Source of the DNA: Kineosporia sp. R_H_3
Lineage (GTDB): Bacteria; Actinomycetota; Actinomycetes; Actinomycetales; Kineosporiaceae
Length of the DNA stretch: 64,000 bases
NCBI RefSeq assembly: GCF_002198675.1
Contig: NZ_MWLL01000191.1
Location: forward strand, 129,947 to 193,946
Reading direction: 5' to 3'
A program made the position numbers and the translations under genes. This document shows positions 38,036-46,687 of the stretch, piece after piece. Within the stretch, counting starts at the first letter, position 1. Every line of letters begins with the position of its first letter. The notes below the pieces were generated by a model. That model searched no databases. It was not told the origin of the DNA and worked only from the letters and a program-made list of their open reading frames with translations.

Positions 38036-39063
38036 GGTCGCTCCTCCTCGGGGCCGAGGTCGACGACCGCCTTGACGACGTGGCCCGGCGAGGACGCGAG
38101 CCGGGGCAGGTCGTCGACGACGGAAGTCAGCGTGCTGCGGTGGTTGACCCAGGCGGTGGCGTCCAGCGACCCGTCGCGGACGGCGGCGAGCACCTGCTCC
38201 CAGTCCTGCGCCGTCGCGTTGCGGGACGCGTGCAGCGTCACCTCGCTCGCGTGGAAGCGCGGGTTGGCGAAGGTGACGACGCCCCGGGTGTGCCCGACGA
38301 AGACGAGCCGGCCGCCCGGGCCGACGAGCTCGAACGCCCGCTCCATCGAGGCGTGGTTCCCGCTGGCGTCGAACACCACGGAGGGCAGCTCACCGGCGGC
38401 GTGCTCCCGGACCCGCGCGACGAGGTCGCCGCCGACGACGAAGGCGTGCAGCCCGGCGCCTGCCGCGAAGCCGACCCGCCGGGGCACGGGGTCTGCCAGC
38501 AGGACCCGCGCCGCCGTCCGCCGCGCGGCCTGCGCGACCGCGAGCCCGACCGGTCCCGCGCCGAGGACCAGCACCGTGTCGTCGGGGCCGGGGGCCGCCC
38601 GTCGCACGGCGTGCCAGCCGATCCCGAGCGTCTCGACGAGGACGAGCTGCTCCAGCGCGAGCCCGTCGCCCGGGAAGAGCTGCGCCGCCGGCAGCAGCAT
38701 CCGCTCGCGCAGACCGCCGGGACGGGTCACGCCGAGCACCTCGATGCGTTCGCAGCAGTTGCTGCGGCCTCGCCGGCAGGCGACGCACGCACCGCACGAC
38801 AGGTAGGGCATCACGGCGCACCGGTCACCGGGAGCGACCCGCGTGACGTCACGGCCGACGGCCAGGACCTCGACGGCGAGCTCGTGCCCGAGGACGCACG
38901 GGTACTCGATGAAGTTCTGCGTGCCGTCGTAGGCGTGGTAGTCCGTCCCGCAGATCCCGACCCGGCGGACGGCGACGAGCACCTCGCCCGGCCCAGGGTC
39001 CGGCTCCTCCGGTCGTTCGACGAGCTCGAGCCGTCCCGGTCCTGTCAGCACTGCCGCGAGCAC
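38032..39063 (-). CDS. lgoD: L-galactonate 5-dehydrogenase-like zinc enzyme (LgoD/YjjN type)
   Basis: A 343-residue zinc-dependent MDR dehydrogenase. Catalytic Cys in GICGTDYHAYDG, GHE, structural cysteines in SCGACVACRRGRSNCCE, and cofactor motif LVLGAGPVGLA. The SGRTNCCE-like and SRNAT segments match E. coli LgoD, which oxidises L-galactonate to D-tagaturonate. With tagaturonate reductase and altronate dehydratase downstream, this completes a route to KDG without uronate isomerase. L-gulonate 5-dehydrogenase (RspB-like) is the main alternative. Confidence 0.78.
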   Translation of the reverse strand: MLAAVLTGPGRLELVERPEEPDPGPGEVLVAVRRVGICGTDYHAYDGTQNFIEYPCVLGHELAVEVLAVGRDVTRVAPGDRCAVMPYLSCGACVACRRGRSNCCERIEVLGVTRPGGLRERMLLPAAQLFPGDGLALEQLVLVETLGIGWHAVRRAAPGPDDTVLVLGAGPVGLAVAQAARRTAARVLLADPVPRRVGFAAGAGLHAFVVGGDLVARVREHAAGELPSVVFDASGNHASMERAFELVGPGGRLVFVGHTRGVVTFANPRFHASEVTLHASRNATAQDWEQVLAAVRDGSLDATAWVNHRSTLTSVVDDLPRLASSPGHVVKAVVDLGPEEERP

Positions 39064-39154
39064 GAGCCGTACCTCTCGTCCGGTCCCCCCGGGGGACGTC
39101 GAAGGAGCGGGCCCGCCGCAGCCGTGGCGGCGACCGCCGCGGGCCCGCTCCGGC

Positions 39155-40165
39155 TCACTGGAACTTCAGGAAGTCCGCGGCGTTGTCCGTCGTCACCAGC
39201 GCCGTGCCGGTGTCGATGAACGCCTCGACGGGCTTGCCCTGGACCGCGTTGACGGCCGCCTCGACCCCGAGGGACGCCATCTTCCCGGGGAACTGCGCGA
39301 TGGTGGCCCGCATGTCACCGGCCTGGATCGCCTTGGCCGCGTCCGGCAGACCGTCGTAGCCCATGACGAGGACCTTCTTGCCCTTCTGCTTGGCCACCTT
39401 CGCCGCGGCGATCGCCGGGTCGTCGCAGGCCGAGTAGATGGCCGTGAGCTTCGGGGCACGGGTCAGGAGGTCCTGGGCGACCGTGGCCCCCTTCGCGGCG
39501 TCGCACTTGGTCTCCGCGCCACCGATGATGACCTTGACCCCGGTGCCTTCCAGGGCGTCCTTGACGCCCTGGATCCGGGCGTCGAGGGCGGGGACGCCAC
39601 GGACGCCCTCCATGAGACCGATCGTGTCGCCGGACTTGAGCACCGACTTCAGGTAGGCGCCCGCGGCCTCGCCGCCCTTGACGTTGTCCGTCGCGGCGAC
39701 GGCGGTCCGCTTGGTGAAGGCCTCGAGGTTGTTGTCGACGAGGATCACCTTGAGGCCCTTGTCCGCGGCGGCGTTCATCGCCGGCACGACCTCCGGGCCC
39801 ATCGGGGTGATGACGATCGCCTGGAAGCCCTTGGCCACGGCGTCCTCGATCTGTGCCGTCTGGCACGGGACGTCCGACGGGGACTTGCAGGAGAAGTACG
39901 AGATGTCCGCGACACCGGGGTTCTGCTCGGACCAGGCCTTCGCCGCGTCGTCCATCGCGGTGAAGAAGGCGACGGGGAACTTGGTGATGAAGGCGACCTT
40001 CACCGGGCCGGCCGCGGCGTCGGTCGAGGTCGTCGCCGCGGGCGAGGCGGACGACGGGGCCTGCGACGAGGCGGCGGGCGTCGCACCGCTGCTGCCGCCT
40101 CCGCACCCGGCGGTGACCAGCGCGAGCGCGCCGCCCACCGAGACGAGGATCTTCCGGCTTCTCAT
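39155..40165 (-). CDS. Sugar-acid-binding lipoprotein of an ABC importer
   Basis: A 336-residue periplasmic-binding-protein of the ribose/xylose (cluster B) type. Signal peptide with lipobox TAGC (Cys21) and a Ser/Ala/Thr linker. Segments include TKFPVAFFTAMDDAAK, AIVITPMGPEVVPAMN and VMGYDGLPDAAKAIQAG. It delivers substrate to the adjacent permease and ATPase. Operon context suggests a hexonate such as L-galactonate rather than a neutral sugar, though the fold is the neutral-sugar type. Confidence 0.87.
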   Translation of the reverse strand: MRSRKILVSVGGALALVTAGCGGGSSGATPAASSQAPSSASPAATTSTDAAAGPVKVAFITKFPVAFFTAMDDAAKAWSEQNPGVADISYFSCKSPSDVPCQTAQIEDAVAKGFQAIVITPMGPEVVPAMNAAADKGLKVILVDNNLEAFTKRTAVAATDNVKGGEAAGAYLKSVLKSGDTIGLMEGVRGVPALDARIQGVKDALEGTGVKVIIGGAETKCDAAKGATVAQDLLTRAPKLTAIYSACDDPAIAAAKVAKQKGKKVLVMGYDGLPDAAKAIQAGDMRATIAQFPGKMASLGVEAAVNAVQGKPVEAFIDTGTALVTTDNAADFLKFQ

Positions 40166-40262
40166 GATGAACTCCCTGCTGGGTGATGGGCGGGCGGGGT
40201 GATCGCGAACAGGGTGGAGGTGGAACCGTTGCGGGTCAGCGGGTGCGCGTCGGACGGTGCGG

Positions 40263-41057
40263 TCAGATGGTCTGGTGGCCGGCGGCGCCGACGATCCACG
40301 CCACCAGGCGCTCGTGGTTGTCGGCCGTGGGGGCCGTCTCCCCGACCGACCGGCCGCGGCGCAGGACGATGGCCCGGTCGGCGACCGCCATCACCTGGTC
40401 CATGCTGTGCGAGATGAGGATCACGGCGACGCCGTCGTCCTTGAGGCGCCGGACGAGGTCGAGGACCCGCGCCGACTCCCGCAGGCCGAGCGCCGCCGTC
40501 GGCTCGTCGAGGATGACGAGCTTCGAGGAGAACGCCACGGCCCGGGCGACCGCCACGGCCTGGCGCTGGCCGCCGGACATGAGCGCGACCGGGGCGTCGA
40601 GGTCCGGCAGGCTGACCTGGAGCCGGTCGAGCAGCTCGCGGGTGCGGTCGGTCATCTGCCGGTGCCGCATGAGCCGCAGCGCACGCGGAAGCCGGGACGG
40701 CCCGGCCAGCTCGCGGCCCGCGAAGAAGTTGGCCGCCGGGTCGAGGTTGTCGAAGAGCGCGAGGTCCTGGTAGACGGTCTCGACCCCGTGCGCCCGCACC
40801 GCCATCGCCCCTGCCGCGGTGATGTCGACGCCGTCGAGCACGACGGACCCGGCGTCGAGGCGGTGGACCCCGCTGATGGCCTTGATGAGCGTGGACTTCC
40901 CGGCGCCGTTGTCACCGAGCAGGGCGACCACCTCGCCGCGGCCGACGTCGAACGAGACCCCGTCGAGGGCGCGGACCGCGCCGAAGCGCTTGGCGGCGTC
41001 CCGGACCTGCAGGACGGGGGTCGGGGAGGTCGGCGAGGTCGAGGAGGTCGCGGTCAC
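40263..41057 (-). CDS. Sugar ABC transporter ATPase, single domain (FrcA type)
   Basis: A 264-residue ATPase with one nucleotide-binding domain: Walker A GDNGAGKSTLI, signature MSGGQRQAVAVARA, Walker B LVILDEPTAALG. It resembles FrcA-type importers, unlike the double-domain ATPases of the arabinose importer in this window. GTG start overlapping the permease stop by 4 nt. Confidence 0.9.
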   Translation of the reverse strand: MTATSSTSPTSPTPVLQVRDAAKRFGAVRALDGVSFDVGRGEVVALLGDNGAGKSTLIKAISGVHRLDAGSVVLDGVDITAAGAMAVRAHGVETVYQDLALFDNLDPAANFFAGRELAGPSRLPRALRLMRHRQMTDRTRELLDRLQVSLPDLDAPVALMSGGQRQAVAVARAVAFSSKLVILDEPTAALGLRESARVLDLVRRLKDDGVAVILISHSMDQVMAVADRAIVLRRGRSVGETAPTADNHERLVAWIVGAAGHQTI

Positions 41058-42142
41058 GGCGCGCTCACCGCCTGCAGGCTGCGGAACCGGCTCTCGAGGT
41101 GGCCCCGGACGACGTCGAGCTCGACCGCGACGACGATGACGACGCCGGTGGCCATGTACTGCCAGTTCGGGTCGATGCCGAGCAGGTTGAGCCCGTTGCG
41201 CATCACCGCGATGACGAAGGCGCCGGTCAGCGCGTTGAGCACCGTCCCACGGCCGCCGAGGAAGCTCGCGCCGCCGATGATGACCGCCGCGATCGCGTCG
41301 AGCTCGGCGAGGGCGCCGGCCGTCGGCGACCCGGCGTCCGCCCGGCCCATCGTGAGCAGCGCGGCGACCCCGGCGAGCAGGCCGCACACGGCGTAGACGG
41401 AGACGAGGACCGAGGGCACCGGGATCCCGTTGCGGACCGCGGCCTCGGGGTTGCCGCCGACCGCGTAGACCCAGCGCCCCCAGACGAGCCCGCGGGTCGC
41501 GAGGACCAGCAGGGCGGCGACCGCGACGACGACGAAGGTCGCCGTCGGGAACCACCCGATGTCGCCGCCGCCGGGGACGGCGGCGATCCGGCCGGCGCCG
41601 ACCTCGTCCACCAGCGGCGGTGCCCCCTGGATGGTCTCGCTGTGGGAGAGGTACAGGGCCAGCCCGCTCGCCGCGGTGAGCATCGCGAGCGTGGGGATGA
41701 ACGGGTGCGGCAGCCGGCCCTTGACGAACAGCAGGCCGTTCACCAGCCCGACGGCCGTGCCGGTCGCGAGCGCCGCGGCGACGGCGAGCACCGTGGACGA
41801 CTGGTGCTGCCACACGAGCGCCCCCACGACGGCGCTCAGCGACAGGTTCGACCCGACCGACAGGTCGATGCCACGGGTCACGACGACGAGCAGCTGGCCG
41901 AGGGCCAGGACGCAGATCACCGCCGACTGGTTCAGGACGTTGCCGATGTTCTCCAGCGACCAGAACACGTCCGAGACCAGGCCGAGCAGGAGGACGAGCA
42001 GGCCGAGGATCGCCACCGGTCCGGCGCGCAGGACCGCCAGCGCGAGGGTCAGCCCGCGTCCTGCCGCTGCGGCCCGGGGCGGTTCCTCGGGAGCGCTGCC
42101 GGCGGCCACGGCGAGCGCCGGCTGCGGAGCTTGTCGGGCCAC
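41054..42142 (-). CDS. Sugar-acid ABC transporter permease (RbsC family)
   Basis: A 362-residue permease with about ten hydrophobic segments. Motifs are RGIDLSVGSNLSLS, GGNPEAAVRNGIPV and VIIGGASFLGGRG. The GTG start has AGGAAGGGGG 5 nt upstream. First gene of the nine-gene hexonate operon, facing the GntR gene. Confidence 0.88.
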   Translation of the reverse strand: MARQAPQPALAVAAGSAPEEPPRAAAAGRGLTLALAVLRAGPVAILGLLVLLLGLVSDVFWSLENIGNVLNQSAVICVLALGQLLVVVTRGIDLSVGSNLSLSAVVGALVWQHQSSTVLAVAAALATGTAVGLVNGLLFVKGRLPHPFIPTLAMLTAASGLALYLSHSETIQGAPPLVDEVGAGRIAAVPGGGDIGWFPTATFVVVAVAALLVLATRGLVWGRWVYAVGGNPEAAVRNGIPVPSVLVSVYAVCGLLAGVAALLTMGRADAGSPTAGALAELDAIAAVIIGGASFLGGRGTVLNALTGAFVIAVMRNGLNLLGIDPNWQYMATGVVIVVAVELDVVRGHLESRFRSLQAVSAP

Positions 42143-42172
42143 GTCGCCCCCTTCCTGTGCTGGTGCGCCGGA

Positions 42173-42220
42173 ACGTTAGCGAGCCGATCACATACAGTCA
42201 ACAGACAATTTCCTATAGGA
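42173..42220. promoter_or_regulatory. Divergent promoter region with GntR-type palindrome
   Basis: For the operon (minus strand), TTGACT (42201-42196), 17 nt and TAACGT (42178-42173) form a good promoter. A perfect 10-bp palindrome TCCTATAGGA (42211-42220) lies just upstream of that -35 and overlaps the -35 position of a plus-strand promoter whose -10 is TATGAT (42241-42246). It is the likely operator of the adjacent GntR protein. Confidence 0.5.
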
Positions 42221-42274
42221 TTCCACCTGGAGAAGTCCTCTATGATGCGCTGAGCGACGACAGCATGGAGACCC

Positions 42275-43003
42275 GTGGAGCACCCCGACCTCGCACCGAC
42301 CGCGGACGCCCCGGCGTTCGTCGAGCGCCTCGCACGGCGCCAGCCGCTCGTCGACGACGTCCACGACGTCCTCGTCGACATGCTCATGAACCACGCGTTC
42401 GAGCCCGGCGCCCGGCTGAACATCGAGGCGCTCGCCCGCGCGCTGGGTGTCTCGCCGACCCCGGTCCGGGAGGCGCTCGCGCGCATGGAGGCCGGCGGTC
42501 TGGTCGTGAAGGAGCCGCGCCGCAGCTACACCGTGGCGCCGCTCATCGGGGTGGAGGAGCTGCGGTTGCTCATCGACTTCCGGCTCATCGTCGAACCCGC
42601 CGCCGCGGCGGCCGCGGCGCGCGCCGTGACCGCCGAGCAGGCCGCCGCGCTGCGCGCGTTCGCCCGCACCGGGGGCAGCGGCGGCAACAACGACGCGGCG
42701 GCCAACCGGCTCGACATGCTGTACGACGCGACGTTCCACGACCGGGTCGCGGAGCTGTCCGGCAACCCGTGGCTGCGCGAGTCGCTCGGGCACCTGCGCA
42801 GCCACCTGCACATGTACCGGCTCTACCACCACGCGCAGCAGGCCGCGGCCACCAAGCCCGAGCATCTCGCGATCGCCAAGGCGATCGCCCAGCGCGACCC
42901 CGACGCCGCGGCGGAGGCCATGCGCGCCCACCTGACGACGGCGATGCGCCGGATCGACGACGTCTTCGCCTCGGGCAGGGCCGCGACCCTGCCGACGGCC
43001 TGA
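42275..43003 (+). CDS. GntR-family regulator (FCD domain) of the hexonate operon
   Basis: A 242-residue regulator. The winged helix covers about residues 25-90 with IEALARALGVSPTPVREAL. The FCD domain carries the metal pattern in YDATFHDRV and a late His in EAMRAHL. The GTG has GGAG 5 nt upstream. It is divergent from the nine-gene hexonate operon and probably controls it in response to a pathway acid. Confidence 0.87.
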   Translation: MEHPDLAPTADAPAFVERLARRQPLVDDVHDVLVDMLMNHAFEPGARLNIEALARALGVSPTPVREALARMEAGGLVVKEPRRSYTVAPLIGVEELRLLIDFRLIVEPAAAAAAARAVTAEQAAALRAFARTGGSGGNNDAAANRLDMLYDATFHDRVAELSGNPWLRESLGHLRSHLHMYRLYHHAQQAAATKPEHLAIAKAIAQRDPDAAAEAMRAHLTTAMRRIDDVFASGRAATLPTA

Positions 43004-43047
43004 CCCGGCCCGGCCGCGGTCGTCCGACTGCGGGCGCCCGCTGCGGG

Positions 43048-43743
43048 CTACCCCCGCCCGAGCCGCTCGACGAGCGCGCGGGCGCTGCAGCCGAACGTCT
43101 CGCGCAGCACCGCACCGTCCGGCCCGAGGTCGAGCACCGCGTGCTCGGTGTAGAGCCGGGAGACGCAGGCGAGCCCGGTGAGCGGATAGGTGCACGACGG
43201 CACGAGCTTGGGTGTCCCGTCCTTGGCGAACAGGGTCATCATGACGAACACCTGCCGGGCCCCGGTCGCGAGGTCCATCGCACCGCCCACCGCCGGGATC
43301 GCGTCGGGTGCACCGGTGTGCCAGTTGGCGAGGTCTCCCCGGGCGGAGACCTGGAAGGCCCCGAGGACGCAGACGTCGAGATGACCGCCGCGCATCATCG
43401 CGAAGGAGTCCGCGTGGTGGAAGTAGGCGGCACCCGGCAGCTCGGTGACCGGGATCTTGCCGGCGTTCGTCAGGTCCGGGTCGATCTCGTCGCCCACGGC
43501 GGCCGGGCCCATGTTGAGCATGCCGTTCTCGGTGTGCAGGACGACACCGGAGTCCGCCGCGAGATGGTCGGCGACGAGGGTGGGCTGCCCGATCCCGAGG
43601 TTGACGAAGGACCCGGCCGGGATGTCGCGGGCCACCAGCGCCGCCATCGCGTGCTTGTCGAGCGGGCCGGGGGCCGTCATCGGGACGGCGTCCAGGTCGG
43701 CCGGGCCGGCCAGGACGCCGGCGACGAGGGACTGCGCGCTCAC
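43048..43743 (-). CDS. pcaJ: 3-oxoacid CoA-transferase subunit B
   Basis: A 231-residue family I CoA-transferase beta subunit. The catalytic Glu lies in LHTENGMLNMGP, and AVGGAMDLATGARQV is a family segment. With the alpha subunit and a PcaF-like thiolase it probably transfers CoA from succinyl-CoA to 3-oxoadipate. Acetoacetate CoA-transferase is a close alternative. The GTG start overlaps the alpha-subunit stop by 4 nt. Confidence 0.83.
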   Translation of the reverse strand: MSAQSLVAGVLAGPADLDAVPMTAPGPLDKHAMAALVARDIPAGSFVNLGIGQPTLVADHLAADSGVVLHTENGMLNMGPAAVGDEIDPDLTNAGKIPVTELPGAAYFHHADSFAMMRGGHLDVCVLGAFQVSARGDLANWHTGAPDAIPAVGGAMDLATGARQVFVMMTLFAKDGTPKLVPSCTYPLTGLACVSRLYTEHAVLDLGPDGAVLRETFGCSARALVERLGRG

Positions 43744-44405
43744 GACCCCACCTCCACGACCCGGTCGACGTAGATGCCCGGGGTGACGACCGCCTCCGGG
43801 TCGAGGGCGCCGACGTCGACCACCTCCCGGACCTGGGCGACGACGGTCGTCGCGGCGGTGGCCATCACGGGGCCGAAGTTGCGCGCGGTCTTGCGGTAGA
43901 CGAGGTTGCCCATCCGGTCGGCGCGGTAGGCACCGACGAGCGCGACGTCGCCGTGCAACGGGTACTCCAGCACGTGGACACGCCCGTCGATCTCGCGGGT
44001 CTCCCTGCCCTCGGCGAGCGGCGTGCCCACGCCCGTCGGGCAGTAGAACGCGCCGATCCCCGCACCGGCGGCCCGCATCCGCTCGGCGAGCGTGCCCTGC
44101 GGCACGAGCTCGAGCTCGACGCGGCCCTGCCGGTAGAGGCCGTCGAAGACCCAGGAGTCGGACTGGCGCGGGAAGGAGCAGACCACCTTGCGGACCCGGC
44201 CGGCGGCGAGCAGCGCGGCCAGCCCGGTGTCCCCGTTGCCGGCGTTGTTCGAGACGACCGTGAGGTCGGTGGCGCCCTGCCGGATCAGCGCGTCGATGAG
44301 GGCGACCGGCATCCCGGCCATCCCGAACCCCCCGACGAGCACGGTCGAGCCGTCGCGGACGCCGGCGACCGCCTCGTCGGCGTCGGCGCAGACCAGGACG
44401 GTCAT
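43740..44405 (-). CDS. pcaI: 3-oxoacid CoA-transferase subunit A
   Basis: A 221-residue family I CoA-transferase alpha subunit with the glycine motif VLVGGFGMAGMP, VSNNAGNGDTGL and EYPLHGDVALV. The ATG at 44405 overlaps the thiolase stop (ATGA). It works as a heteromer with the next gene product. The assignment as PcaI rather than acetoacetate transferase rests on the thiolase. Confidence 0.83.
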   Translation of the reverse strand: MTVLVCADADEAVAGVRDGSTVLVGGFGMAGMPVALIDALIRQGATDLTVVSNNAGNGDTGLAALLAAGRVRKVVCSFPRQSDSWVFDGLYRQGRVELELVPQGTLAERMRAAGAGIGAFYCPTGVGTPLAEGRETREIDGRVHVLEYPLHGDVALVGAYRADRMGNLVYRKTARNFGPVMATAATTVVAQVREVVDVGALDPEAVVTPGIYVDRVVEVGS

Positions 44406-45601
44406 GCCGCGTCCTCGTTCTCCAGGACGACGGCGAGCGCCTGGCCGACGCCGATGCAGATCGCCGCGACGCCGTACCGTTCGCCGTCGGCGCGCAGCCG
44501 GGCCGCGAGGGTGGCGACGACCCGCCCGCCGGACGCTCCGAGCGGGTGGCCGATCGCGATCGCGCCGCCCTTGGCGTTGACCAGCTCCGGGTCGCGCAGG
44601 CCGTCCTTCAGCCAGGCGTCGACGCAGGCCAGCGACTGGACGGCGAAGGCCTCGTTGAGCTCGACCGCGCCGACCTGGGACCAGGTGACCCCGGCCCGGC
44701 GCAGCGCCGCACCCGCGGCCTCGATCGGGGCCAGGCCGAACAGGTTCGGGTCGTTCGCCGTGGCCCCGCGGCCCGCGACCCGGGCCAGCGGTGCGGTGCC
44801 GAGCCGGTCCGCGGCGGACGCCGTCCCGAGGACCAGGGCGCTGGCGCCGTCGTTGAGCGGCGACGCGTTGCCGGCGGTGATCGTGCCGTCGGGCCGGAAG
44901 GACGGCTTGAGTCCCGCGAGCTTCTCCGGGGTGGTGCCGTCGCGGATGCTCTCGTCGCGGGCGAGGTCGACCCCCGGCACCGGGACGACGAGGTCGTCGT
45001 AGAAGCCCTCCGCCCAGGCCTGCGCGGCGAGCCGGTGCGACCGGGCGGCGAACTCGTCCTGCTGCTGCCGGGTGATGCCGGTGCTCTGTGCGACCTGCTC
45101 GTTGCACTCCCCGAGCGACGCCGTCCACCCGGCCGGCATCCGCTCGTTGACGAGCCGCCAGCCGAGCGTCGTCGAGGCCCCGGTGACGTTGCCGGCGGGG
45201 AACGCCCGGTCCGGCTTGGGCAGCACCCACGGCGCCCGTGTCATCGACTCCACGCCGCCCGCGACGACGACCTCGGCGTCGCCGGTCTCGACCAGCCGGG
45301 AGGCCTGCAGCACGGCGTCCAGCGAGGAACCGCAGAGCCGGTTCACCGTCGTCGCGGGCACCGAGGTCGGCAGGCCGGCGAGCAGCACGGCCATCCGGCC
45401 GACGTTGCGGTTGTCCTCGCCCGCCTGGTTGGCGCAGCCCCACACGACCTCGTCGACCTCGGCGCGGTCGAGGGCGGGGACCCGGCGCAGCACGGCGTCG
45501 AGCGCGGTGGCGGCGAGGTCGTCCGGCCGGACGCCGGCCAGCGCCCCGCCGAAGCGGCCGAACGGCGTCCGGACGGCGGCGTAGAGGTAGGAGTCGGTCA
45601 C
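44402..45601 (-). CDS. pcaF: 3-oxoadipyl-CoA thiolase (PcaF-like)
   Basis: A 399-residue thiolase. The nucleophilic Cys is in VNRLCGSSLDAV, with NEAFA, GHPLGASGGR and CIGVGQ completing the active site. The segment TTLGWRLVN resembles the TTIGWRFVN signature of PcaF/PaaJ enzymes that cleave 3-oxoadipyl-CoA to succinyl-CoA and acetyl-CoA. GTG 45601 gives the usual N-terminus; an ATG at 45625 adds eight residues. First gene of a three-gene operon facing a LysR regulator. Confidence 0.85.
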   Translation of the reverse strand: MTDSYLYAAVRTPFGRFGGALAGVRPDDLAATALDAVLRRVPALDRAEVDEVVWGCANQAGEDNRNVGRMAVLLAGLPTSVPATTVNRLCGSSLDAVLQASRLVETGDAEVVVAGGVESMTRAPWVLPKPDRAFPAGNVTGASTTLGWRLVNERMPAGWTASLGECNEQVAQSTGITRQQQDEFAARSHRLAAQAWAEGFYDDLVVPVPGVDLARDESIRDGTTPEKLAGLKPSFRPDGTITAGNASPLNDGASALVLGTASAADRLGTAPLARVAGRGATANDPNLFGLAPIEAAGAALRRAGVTWSQVGAVELNEAFAVQSLACVDAWLKDGLRDPELVNAKGGAIAIGHPLGASGGRVVATLAARLRADGERYGVAAICIGVGQALAVVLENEDAA

Positions 45602-45676
45602 AGGTGCGACGCTACGCGGCGGCACCGATATTCTCCAAGACCGGTATCACGTGCGATTGAGACCTACGAGGTATCT

Positions 45677-46639
45677 ATGGAGCTGCGCCACCTGCGCTAC
45701 TTCGCGATGGTCGCGCAGGAGCGTCACTTCGGCCGGGCCGCCGAGCGCCTGCACATGGCGCAGCCCCCGCTGTCCCAGCAGATCCGCGCCCTGGAGCGCG
45801 AGCTCGGGGTCGAGCTGCTGCGGCGGACGACCCGGCGGGTGGACCTGACGGCGGCCGGGTCGGCGTACCTGGAGCGGGTCCGTCGGGTGCTCGCCGACCT
45901 GGACGACGCCGCGCAGGAGGCCCGCCTGGTGGCCACGGGCAGCGTCGGGACGCTGACCGTCGGGTGCGTCGGCTCGGTCACCTACAGCCTGCTCCCCCGG
46001 CTCGCCCGTGGCCTGACGGCGGCGCTGCCCGGCGTCGAGTTCTCGTTCCGGGGCGAGATGCTCGTGCCGGACCAGCTCACGGCGCTGCGCTCGGGCGACA
46101 TCGACCTCGCGCTGCTGCGCACGCCGGTCCACGAGCCCTCGGTCGTCGTCCTCCCGCTGCGTCAGGACCGGCTCGTCGTCGCCCTGCCGGCCGACCACGC
46201 CCTCGCCGCGCGGCGCCGGCTCGCCGTCCGGGACCTGCGCGACGTCGACCTGCTCGTCCACACCGGAGGTGGCGGTTCGGTGATGTTCGACCGGGTCGTG
46301 GGCCTGTGCCGGGACGCCGGCTTCGAGCCGCGGGTGCGGCACGAGGCGGCCGAGACGTCGACCCTGCTCACGCTGGTGTCGGGCGGGCTCGGCGTCGCCG
46401 TCGTCCCGGAACCGGCGACCACGCTCGGGCTACCAGGGGTGGTGCACCTGCCGCTGCGCGGGGCCGGGACCGTCGAGCTGGCCCTCGCGCGGCTGCGGGA
46501 CCGCGCCGAGCCGCACCTGCTGCGGGCGGTGGACGCCGTCGTCGACCTGGTCGCCGGGGCAAGGCGGCCCGGCGCTGCGGTTACGACCGGCGGAGCACAC
46601 TCCAAGATCGACATGCGCGTACCGCCGAACCGTGTCTAA
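45677..46639 (+). CDS. LysR-family regulator (CatR/BenM-like)
   Basis: A 320-residue LysR protein. The DNA-binding start MELRHLRYFAMVAQERHFGR and AQPPLSQQIRALE match regulators of catechol, benzoate and beta-ketoadipate pathways. The effector domain follows from about residue 90. GAGG lies 5 nt before the ATG. It is divergent from the thiolase operon and likely activates it with a pathway acid. An interrupted palindrome GATAT-N12-GTATC is visible between the genes. Confidence 0.86.
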   Translation: MELRHLRYFAMVAQERHFGRAAERLHMAQPPLSQQIRALERELGVELLRRTTRRVDLTAAGSAYLERVRRVLADLDDAAQEARLVATGSVGTLTVGCVGSVTYSLLPRLARGLTAALPGVEFSFRGEMLVPDQLTALRSGDIDLALLRTPVHEPSVVVLPLRQDRLVVALPADHALAARRRLAVRDLRDVDLLVHTGGGGSVMFDRVVGLCRDAGFEPRVRHEAAETSTLLTLVSGGLGVAVVPEPATTLGLPGVVHLPLRGAGTVELALARLRDRAEPHLLRAVDAVVDLVAGARRPGAAVTTGGAHSKIDMRVPPNRV

Positions 46640-46687
46640 TCCTCCAAGGACCCGCGAGAGGACCGGACGCGTGACAGGACCCCGTCG

